NCBI RefSeq assembly: GCF_000325745.1
Contig: NC_019907.1
Span: 1,072,501-1,136,500, forward strand
Source: Liberibacter crescens BT-1
Lineage (GTDB): Bacteria > Pseudomonadota > Alphaproteobacteria > Rhizobiales > Rhizobiaceae
Length of the DNA: 64,000 bases
Direction of reading: 5' to 3'
Under the pieces are notes generated by a model. That model saw only the letters and a list, made by a program, of their open reading frames with translations, ran no database searches and was not told the DNA's origin. Positions 57,499 to 64,000 of this stretch are shown here, one piece after another. A program made the position numbers and the translations under genes. How positions within the stretch are numbered: position 1 is the first letter of the stretch; every line of letters starts with the position of its first letter.

Positions 57499-58143
57499 CT
57501 ATTTTACACTTGCTATAAAAAAAATATTTTCATCGTTTACCTCATAAGACAAAGATATTCCGTTCTCATGAGCCAATAATACAGTATAATAAAAATGCAC
57601 ATTATATGAATCAATTATCACATCTTGTGCTCCCGATAAAATTTGAATAAAATACTTAGGGACACGCATTGAATCTCCTTTAACCATGAAAGAGAGACGT
57701 GGCTTGTTATTAGAATTTGTAATGCTAATATTGATATCCCCTCCCTTAGGAATAGTATGATAACTAACCATAAAAAGATTTAGTAAAAGTTTAATATTGT
57801 CTTTAAAAAGCTCAACCTCAGAACGTTCCCATGTGATTGAAACTTTTTTTTCAATATCAATAAAATCTTTTATAATTTTTTCAATTTCATCAAAATCCAA
57901 AAGTGAACTCTTTTTACTGAAATATCCTAAAGCCAGTCGCAAAAATTTGAGACGAACAATCGCATGTAAAGCGCTAATACGAATCAGATCTAACGCTTCT
58001 TTATCATCAACTGCTCCCTCGTCTAAAAGTTCTAGGCCATTATTTACGGCCCCTACTGGTGAAATAAGGTCATGACAAATACGACTACAAAGTAACGAAG
58101 AAAGATCACTCGCAGAAAGATTAAAATTAATTGTATTGATCAC
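57499..58143 (-). CDS. chpT: Histidine phosphotransferase ChpT
   Basis: ChpT passes phosphate from the hybrid kinase CckA to CtrA and CpdR. The 214 residues carry the phospho-accepting His24 in SRICHDLISPVGAVNNGLEL, which is characteristic of ChpT. A degenerate HATPase-like C-terminal fold follows (LLNLFMVSYHTIPKGGDINI). It dimerises through the N-terminal helices in known structures. It is upstream of the lone receiver gene and close to ctrA. Confidence 0.92.
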   Translation of the reverse strand: MINTINFNLSASDLSSLLCSRICHDLISPVGAVNNGLELLDEGAVDDKEALDLIRISALHAIVRLKFLRLALGYFSKKSSLLDFDEIEKIIKDFIDIEKKVSITWERSEVELFKDNIKLLLNLFMVSYHTIPKGGDINISITNSNNKPRLSFMVKGDSMRVPKYFIQILSGAQDVIIDSYNVHFYYTVLLAHENGISLSYEVNDENIFFIASVK

Positions 58144-58307
58144 AACAGATCTCCCCTTAAGTTTTATCCTGAGATTATATTATACGACAATAAAACCTAA
58201 GGAAAATAATTTATAAGCTTTCATTAAAAATAATACTATACTTAACAGGTTTAGTTTATTAAAGTGATTTAATTTATATGTAATTAAAGTAATAAATTGG
58301 AGATTAA

Positions 58308-58922
58308 ATGTGTATTTTATATCTGCAACCTTTAAGTAAGGCATATATAAATCTTATTAAAACAACATATATTCTAATCGTATCTTCTTTATGCATCCTA
58401 TGGATCAATACTCCTGCATTTGCAAGACTTGAAGATAAAGATCAATACTCTTTAGATGAAATTGTTCAAACAGGAAGTAATTTCTTTGGATCTGCTAGTG
58501 GTGGATTAGCCAAAATTGTTGAAAATGCTTTTGAAAATTATGGTCTTCCTAATGGATATATTCTAGGACGAGAAGGAACAGGATCTTTAATATTAGGGGT
58601 AACATATGGGGAGGGTACACTTAATACAAGAAATGCAGGACAATATAATGTATTTTGGCAAGGACCATCACTAGGATTGGATGTAGGCGGCAATGGAAGT
58701 CGTTGTATGATGCTTGTATATAACCTACCTAATATAAATTCAATTTATACTCGCTATGGCAGGGCAGGTGTTTCAGCATTTATTGTTGCTGGATTAGGAA
58801 TGACAGTACTTCGTAATAAAGAAATAACAATTGTTCCTATTCGAACCGGACTTGGTTTGCATCTTGGCATAAGCGCTGGCTACCTAAAAATAAGTCCAAC
58901 ACCTACATGGAATCCATTTTGA
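58308..58922 (+). CDS. eipA: Envelope integrity protein, DUF1134 (EipA-like)
   Basis: A periplasmic protein of 204 residues. The signal peptide ends near Ala39 (PAFA). The mature part is a typical DUF1134 domain: YSLDEIVQTGSNFFGSASGG, GYILGREGTGSLILGVTYGE, YNVFWQGPSLGLDVGGNGSR and YTRYGRAGVSAFIVAGLGMT. The Brucella member, EipA, maintains the envelope and is reported to be CtrA-controlled. Its position beside the CtrA/ChpT genes fits that. GGAG lies just upstream of the start. Confidence 0.88.
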   Translation: MCILYLQPLSKAYINLIKTTYILIVSSLCILWINTPAFARLEDKDQYSLDEIVQTGSNFFGSASGGLAKIVENAFENYGLPNGYILGREGTGSLILGVTYGEGTLNTRNAGQYNVFWQGPSLGLDVGGNGSRCMMLVYNLPNINSIYTRYGRAGVSAFIVAGLGMTVLRNKEITIVPIRTGLGLHLGISAGYLKISPTPTWNPF

Positions 58923-59038
58923 TTGAATATTATATAAAAACATGAACTTTTTATTGTATGAAAAATATCAAATATATACTTAAGGTCATTAATTAAATAA
59001 CAATCGAAAAAATATAGTTTTTATTAACAGGGAAAAAA

Positions 59039-59323
59039 TTGATTTCTAAAAAAATAAATGAATTTATAGTTGCGTCTGAGTTATGGAATCATGCTTCTGA
59101 AATTCGTAGTCTCCTGCAAGATCATCTCTCTCCTGATCAGAAGAAAACAATTCAAAATAAAGTAGATATGCTTGCTGCACGCATTGTTGCACTTGCAGCC
59201 CTTCAAGAAGGAGAAAATTCTCCTATTTATGATCTTTTAAAAACACAAGGCATAATAGAAAGCAAACTTACTAACCTAACATTTAATGAAATTGATCGTC
59301 TTAAGGTTGAACTAGAAAAATAA
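59039..59323 (+). CDS. Small helical protein of unknown function
   Basis: No family recognised. The 94-residue, probably all-helical, cytoplasmic protein contains IVASELWNHASEIRSLLQDH and MLAARIVALAALQEGENSP. It starts at TTG 59039 with a good AGGGA five bases upstream; no ATG start exists nearby. It follows eipA on the same strand after 116 nt and could share its transcript. Confidence 0.6.
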   Translation: MISKKINEFIVASELWNHASEIRSLLQDHLSPDQKKTIQNKVDMLAARIVALAALQEGENSPIYDLLKTQGIIESKLTNLTFNEIDRLKVELEK

Positions 59324-59365
59324 TTTCTAGTTTTAGAGCATACATATTTCTTTAGAAATTAATTA

Positions 59366-59403
59366 ATCAAAATGGGTTCTATGTGTTTTGATGGGCTTTT
59401 TTT
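59366..59403 (+). terminator. Possible rho-independent terminator
   Basis: ATCAAAA pairs with TTTTGAT around a 13-nt loop, followed by GGGC and seven Ts. It lies 43 nt beyond the small helical ORF on the same strand. The stem is short and AT-rich. Confidence 0.4.
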
Positions 59404-59554
59404 AGCATTCCATAGAAACTTCCATGTTCATGATGTTTGAAAAACTAGAAAACAATACTCTCTTTCTTTTATATAATTTATTTATCAACATTTCACACAC
59501 TATAGAACTACAGGAATTATCTCAATAACAGCTTATCCATTTATTCAAATCAGC

Positions 59555-61168
59555 TTAACTCACATGTGTACTTACAATAAATTCGGTCATATCAACATAC
59601 ATTTTCTTTAACGAAGGCTCATCTAAATAGGGCGCATGACCTGTATCATACAAATAAAAACTTATATTCTCATGCAATTTGGGTGAGATAGGCAAATGAT
59701 CCATATCATACTTTGCAGTAAAATAGGGAGTTGCTAAATCATAAATACCACTAATTACCATTACTTTCATTGCAGGAACTTCTTTCATAATAAATGCAAG
59801 AGTTGGCAACACATTTAATGATTTTTTACTCCACCTCCAACTGGAAAACGGATCACTAGAAGCTAATTTATAATTTTGTTTAAAATAAAACTTTAATGTT
59901 TTTTCTAAATAATTATTAATTTGAGCAGCATACGCATAATAAATTGCTGATGAACTTGGATCATGATGACCTTGTAAAGGCACCTTATCCATTGACGAGC
60001 CACTGAAACGAGCATCTAAACGACCAATGACTTCATCTCTATCGTTTAACAACTTTTTAGAAAATTCCTCGTCATTCAAACGCAAATCAGCCTTAATCCA
60101 ATCATCAGTAGAAATACCTGTAAACTGATAAAGTTGTGCAGCGATATTTTTTTTATCATTTTTTGATAAGTTAATGCCTTTCTGCAAAGCCTTAGCATAA
60201 GGACCTAATGCAAACTGCTCCACATTACTCAAAAAAATCTTTTGATCTTCATGTTTTCCTGGCAACATATTATGATACCAGGCGATAGCGGCATAAGTAG
60301 GTAATGTAAGATAATAAGGATAATCTATACCTGGACTTAAAAGAGAAGTATCAATATTAGTATAATAATTCATCACTGGCGATATAAGAATAATACCATT
60401 AACACCTACACCGTTTATACCAAGATCTTCAGCCAATAGTACAGAACGTACTGTACCATAGCTTTCGCCCAATAAATATTTCGGTGAATTCCAGCGTTGA
60501 TGATCGGTTAAAAATTGAATTATAAATTGTGAAAACGCATGAGAATCACCATGAGAACCGTAAACGTTTATTGCACTATCTCTATTTTCTTTTTCTCTTT
60601 CAATTTTAACGTTAGATGTACTAAAAAAATTACCGTAGCCTGTACCTGGGGCATCAATAAAAACCAGATCACTAGAATCAAGAAGGCTATATTCATTATT
60701 GATCATCTGATACGGTGGAAGCTTTGTTGTCTGGGGCGAAGGGGGTACAACACGCTTAGGTCCTAATCCTCCTATATGTAGATGAGTAGAAGATGAACCA
60801 GGGCCACCACCATAAACAAACGTTATAGGGCGTTTTTCACTCTCGTTTTTTTTGAAATACGCAATATAAAAAATACGCGTTACTGGGTCAGCACCATCAT
60901 CGATGTACAACTCTAACATACCTGTTTCAGCCTGATAATTAATATTTTTCTTACCAATAACAACTGAGCCTTCTGTTATATTTACATTCCGATTTGATGT
61001 TACATGAACAGGTGTTAACTCCTTCTCTTTTTGATCATTTGCCAATACTGGTATCTTTAACCAAAGAAAAACAATACATAAAACAATCAAGATCCTTTTC
61101 AAATCAATTAATCTTTTTAAAATATACATTAATAATAATATCCATAAAAAATAACAAAAATTAAACAC
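59555..61168 (-). CDS. Serine carboxypeptidase-like peptidase, family S10
   Basis: A secreted or periplasmic alpha/beta-hydrolase of 537 residues. The catalytic triad is Ser236 (LLGESYGTVRS), Asp477 (SGIYDLATP) and His511 (DTGHAPYLDEP). VYGGGPGSSSTHLHIGGLGP forms the oxyanion and carboxylate-binding region typical of S10. The signal peptide ends near VLA (residue 43). The first 13 residues look extra, and Met14 (61129) is the likelier start. Its substrate is unknown. Confidence 0.88.
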   Translation of the reverse strand: MFNFCYFLWILLLMYILKRLIDLKRILIVLCIVFLWLKIPVLANDQKEKELTPVHVTSNRNVNITEGSVVIGKKNINYQAETGMLELYIDDGADPVTRIFYIAYFKKNESEKRPITFVYGGGPGSSSTHLHIGGLGPKRVVPPSPQTTKLPPYQMINNEYSLLDSSDLVFIDAPGTGYGNFFSTSNVKIEREKENRDSAINVYGSHGDSHAFSQFIIQFLTDHQRWNSPKYLLGESYGTVRSVLLAEDLGINGVGVNGIILISPVMNYYTNIDTSLLSPGIDYPYYLTLPTYAAIAWYHNMLPGKHEDQKIFLSNVEQFALGPYAKALQKGINLSKNDKKNIAAQLYQFTGISTDDWIKADLRLNDEEFSKKLLNDRDEVIGRLDARFSGSSMDKVPLQGHHDPSSSAIYYAYAAQINNYLEKTLKFYFKQNYKLASSDPFSSWRWSKKSLNVLPTLAFIMKEVPAMKVMVISGIYDLATPYFTAKYDMDHLPISPKLHENISFYLYDTGHAPYLDEPSLKKMYVDMTEFIVSTHVS

Positions 61169-61240
61169 AAGTTCTTTAAAAAATCAACATATAATATAGA
61201 TAGCAGATCATGTAAAGGATCTTTTAATTATAGTTTAATA

Positions 61241-62746
61241 TTAATTCGATGCAGGATAGTTAGGGCTTTCGCGTGTGATTATTACATCATGTGGATGAGA
61301 CTCTTTTAATCCGGCCCAAGATATACGTACAAAAACTGCCTTATCCTGAAACTCTTTTATACTACCTGCCCCAACATAACCCATAGATGCCTTAAGACCA
61401 CCTGCCAACTGATGAAGAACAGAAGAAACTGGCCCCTTATAAGGAACCTGCCCTTCTACTCCTTCTGGAACTAACTTTAATGCATCTGTAATCTCATCTT
61501 GAAAATATCGCCCTGCCGAGCCACGTGACATAGCCGCAACAGAACCCATTCCTCGATAAGCCTTAAAGGAACGACCTTGATATAAAAAAACTTCTCCTGG
61601 ACTTTCATCGGTCCCAGCCAACAATGAACCAATCATAACAGCTTCAGCACCTGCAGCAATTGCTTTAGCAATATCGCCAGAAAACTTGATACCCCCATCA
61701 GCAATGACAGGAACAGATGAACGTTGAGCAATCTCAACAGCAGACATAATTGCTGCAAGCTGAGGAACTCCGGCACCTGTTACAATTCTTGTTGTACAAA
61801 TCGATCCAGGCCCAATACCAACCTTAACTATATCAGCACCAGAATCAATAAGCGCAGCTGTCCCTTCAGCAGTTGCAACATTACCAGCCATCACTAGCAT
61901 AGAACTGAATTTTTTCTTAATCTCTTGTACAGTCTCAAGAATTTTTTGTGAATGGCCATGAGCAGTATCTATAACAACAAGATCTACTCCTGCATCAACG
62001 AGAAGTTCTATTCGCTCATTTGCATCTTTACCTACTGAAACAGCAGCAGCAGTCCGAAGACGTCCTTCATTGTCTTTAGTTGCATTTGGATTAAGTTTCG
62101 ACTTTTCTATATCTTTAACAGTAATCAAACCGATACAACAGCCATAATCATCTACAACCAAAAGTTTTTCAATACGATGATGATGAAGCAAACTTTTAGC
62201 TTCCTGGAGAGAAACGCTCTTTTTAACAGTGATAAGCTTTTGAGTCATCAACTCTCCAACTTTCTGGGAAATATCAGATGCAAATCGTACATCTCTATTA
62301 GTGAGGATCCCCACCAAACGCCCAGCCTTGACGTAAGAAGGATGAGACGAATTATCCTCAACAACTGGAATACCAGATATACTATGCTTTTTCATCAAAT
62401 CTAGTGCTTGAGCTAAGGATGAATTTGGAGAAATCGTTACTGGATTAACAACCATACCACTTTCAAATTTTTTAACCTGACGAACTTGTTCAGCCTGTTC
62501 AAAAGGAGATAAATTTCGATGTATAACTCCTAGGCCACCAGCCTGCGCCATAGCTATAGAAAGACGAGAATCTGTTACTTTATCCATGGCAGCTGATATA
62601 ATAGGAAGGTTAAGTTCAAAACCTTCAGCGATCTTTGTAGTAATATTAATATGTGCTGGCAAAACTTCAGAATATCCTGGCAGTAACAAAACATCATCAA
62701 ACGTTAAAGCTTCACGACCTGTTGACGTTTCGATAATTTTTGCCAT
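61241..62746 (-). CDS. guaB: Inosine-5'-monophosphate dehydrogenase
   Basis: GuaB oxidises IMP to XMP, the committed step to GMP. The 501 residues hold the catalytic barrel split by two CBS domains (about 95-215). The catalytic Cys317 is in [36 protein letters not shown] and the mobile flap [19 protein letters not shown] are present. gmk, which works later in the same pathway, is elsewhere in the window. Confidence 0.97.
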   Translation of the reverse strand: MAKIIETSTGREALTFDDVLLLPGYSEVLPAHINITTKIAEGFELNLPIISAAMDKVTDSRLSIAMAQAGGLGVIHRNLSPFEQAEQVRQVKKFESGMVVNPVTISPNSSLAQALDLMKKHSISGIPVVEDNSSHPSYVKAGRLVGILTNRDVRFASDISQKVGELMTQKLITVKKSVSLQEAKSLLHHHRIEKLLVVDDYGCCIGLITVKDIEKSKLNPNATKDNEGRLRTAAAVSVGKDANERIELLVDAGVDLVVIDTAHGHSQKILETVQEIKKKFSSMLVMAGNVATAEGTAALIDSGADIVKVGIGPGSICTTRIVTGAGVPQLAAIMSAVEIAQRSSVPVIADGGIKFSGDIAKAIAAGAEAVMIGSLLAGTDESPGEVFLYQGRSFKAYRGMGSVAAMSRGSAGRYFQDEITDALKLVPEGVEGQVPYKGPVSSVLHQLAGGLKASMGYVGAGSIKEFQDKAVFVRISWAGLKESHPHDVIITRESPNYPASN

Positions 62747-62818
62747 AACCTTACTCCCAATGATAAGCTCTTCTGTGCAGCTGAAATAATTTCAAATAAA
62801 ACACTAAAACAGCAATTT

Positions 62819-62841
62819 TTTAAGACTGATAAAGTCTTAAA
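62819..62841. terminator. Hairpin after the BTLCP-type proteinase gene
   Basis: TTTAAGACT and AGTCTTAAA form a 9-bp stem with loop GATAA, 13 nt beyond the stop on the minus strand. No T-run follows on that strand, so termination is only plausible. Confidence 0.35.
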
Positions 62842-62854
62842 TAAAAGATTTTAC

Positions 62855-63454
62855 TTATTTCTTACTAACTTGATGCATATGATTATCTAAAATTTTCTGC
62901 CAATGCCCAGGATGCCTTGGAGATTGTCTCTTTATATATTTATACTCAGTCTTTAACCACAATAATATATCATCGTGCATATTATCAAGTATAAAATCAC
63001 CCCTATCTGTCCTTACAACAAGAACAGCATGGGCCTGAGTGTCTGGCTTTAACACAACGGTAATCAGCAAATCTGAAACAGGAAACCCTTTTTCTAAAAG
63101 TTTTTTTCTCTTTATAAGAACAAAGTCTTCACAATCAGCAGCCGTAACAGGATATTCCCACTTTTCTTCAACTCCATATATCTCTTGATCTGTTAACGAC
63201 TTATAAGAAACATTCACTAGATGGTTAATAGAATTAAGTACTTTCCATCTTTTATCAGTTAATTTAAATCTACCTTTATCTCCACCAACATATTGACACT
63301 CCTTAAAATATTTTTTGCAGAATTCATAATGACCTATAGGCTGAGAAGTTGGGCCTGAAATCAGCATTTTCGATTTTTCTTGAGCATTAATCGAAGGAAT
63401 ATACAATAACAAGGAAAACATAGCACTTATTGCTAATAGACTTTTTTCCTTCAT
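62855..63454 (-). CDS. Transglutaminase-like cysteine proteinase (BTLCP family)
   Basis: A 199-residue exported protein. The signal peptide ends near NAQ (residue 25). The proposed catalytic triad is Cys108 (VTAADCEDFVLIKR), His142 (DTQAHAVLVV) and Asp157 (GDFILDNMHDD), the arrangement of bacterial transglutaminase-like cysteine proteinases. Members are often periplasmic; some (LapG) cleave surface adhesins under c-di-GMP control. The neighbouring PilZ-type gene makes that link tempting, but no adhesin or LapD gene is here. Confidence 0.85.
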   Translation of the reverse strand: MKEKSLLAISAMFSLLLYIPSINAQEKSKMLISGPTSQPIGHYEFCKKYFKECQYVGGDKGRFKLTDKRWKVLNSINHLVNVSYKSLTDQEIYGVEEKWEYPVTAADCEDFVLIKRKKLLEKGFPVSDLLITVVLKPDTQAHAVLVVRTDRGDFILDNMHDDILLWLKTEYKYIKRQSPRHPGHWQKILDNHMHQVSKK

Positions 63455-63725
63455 ATACTCTCCAAAATCTTTTTAGAAGAGTAATAACAAACTTTTTTAT
63501 TACTTCAAAAAAATAAAAATTTTTATAAGAATATACTTAAATCTGGGTAAGAGTGTCTCTTACGGAGATTTAAATAAAGTATAATATCTATCTAAAAAAA
63601 TTAATATTTTTGAAAAAGTCAAAGTTAAACTAATTAACACATTCTCGAAAATATTTTTATATAAAAAAATTATAAAATAGGTATTATAGATCTCATCTTT
63701 ATCATAAAGAAAATTTCTCATAACT

Positions 63726-63995
63726 TTAATAAAAGCAAAAATGATTTAACATCTCTTTTGGCTGAACTTCAGAAAATGCTATAGCAACCCCTTCGGGAGA
63801 AGAACGAACAACACGCGCAGATATGCCATTAAACTGTACGATCGAATTAAGTTGTAGTGTCAATTCTGTCTTTAAAAAAACTCCAGATAATGATATATTA
63901 ACAACTTGACAAGGATAAGACTTTTTATTTTCCAAAATTAATGTTGCATCACTTTTACGTGGAAATATACGCTCATGCTGTCGATGATCTTGCAA
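63726..63995 (-). CDS. PilZ-domain protein, start at the window edge
   Basis: A small PilZ domain, the common c-di-GMP receptor fold. RQHERIFPRK stands where the RxxxR motif belongs, although its spacing is not canonical, and NISLSGVFLKT matches (D/N)xSxxG. RVVRSSPEGVAIAFSE ends the barrel. The 89-residue frame opens at a TTG five bases from the window edge and is still open upstream, so the true start may lie outside. Whether it binds c-di-GMP is uncertain. Confidence 0.75.
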   Translation of the reverse strand: MQDHRQHERIFPRKSDATLILENKKSYPCQVVNISLSGVFLKTELTLQLNSIVQFNGISARVVRSSPEGVAIAFSEVQPKEMLNHFCFY

Positions 63996-64000
63996 TTTTA

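Overview
The window reads as chromosome from an AT-rich alphaproteobacterium of the Rhizobiales/Rhizobiaceae. The evidence is a fused secDF, short-form hisG paired with hisZ, the fabD-fabG-acpP-fabF-mltG-gmk block, a SciP/FliJ-like/CtrA/ChpT cell-cycle locus and a DUF1134 (EipA-like) envelope protein. The strong AT bias, compact neighbourhoods missing genes that larger rhizobia carry, and decaying genes suggest a Liberibacter-like genome. It keeps his and liv genes, so a less reduced member such as L. crescens fits best. That placement is inference; no 16S rRNA gene is present.

Layout. 1-227: 3' end of purC. 357-6130: tripartite RND efflux operon (fusion lipoprotein, AcrB-type pump, NodT-type outer-membrane factor). 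6395-9721: hisS-hisZ-hisG, facing hisD-murA-small ORF (9840-12834, minus). 13500-13574: tRNA-Thr(GGT). 13678-18306: secDF and a KefB-type antiporter. 18746-28128: surface-polysaccharide region with rmlCBDA, a decayed methyltransferase, a two-domain GT2 glycosyltransferase, an MsbA-like ABC exporter and an RgpF-like protein. 28172-30552: TadG-like protein and a frameshifted purU. 30617-36293: gmk, mltG and the fatty-acid cluster. 37019-40419: sitABCD-type metal ABC transporter. 40714-46583: small membrane proteins, ppa, typA, argG, msrA. 46741-48054: a secreted beta-propeller directly behind a near-perfect Zur operator. 48798-54477: tig and livFGMH. 54971-58922: sciP, fliJ-like, ctrA, a lone receiver protein, chpT and eipA-like. 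59039-64000: small ORF, S10 peptidase, guaB, BTLCP-type cysteine proteinase and a PilZ protein.

How the genes fit together. The rml genes make dTDP-L-rhamnose, which the GT2 and RgpF-like proteins could polymerise; the MsbA-like exporter next door probably flips a lipid-linked product. The CtrA locus holds the phosphorelay node ChpT, the master regulator CtrA and its antagonist SciP, with an envelope gene of a family reported to be CtrA-controlled in Brucella close by. Two separate metal systems are visible: a Mn/Fe-type SitABCD importer without a Zur box and a Zur-boxed periplasmic propeller, the most promising lead for undescribed biology here. A second theme is loss of frame at T-runs: purU is split at an 8-T run and the methyltransferase relic at a 7-T run.

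Limits: all family calls rest on motifs and synteny read by eye. Homopolymer lengths were cross-checked against reading frames where they matter.
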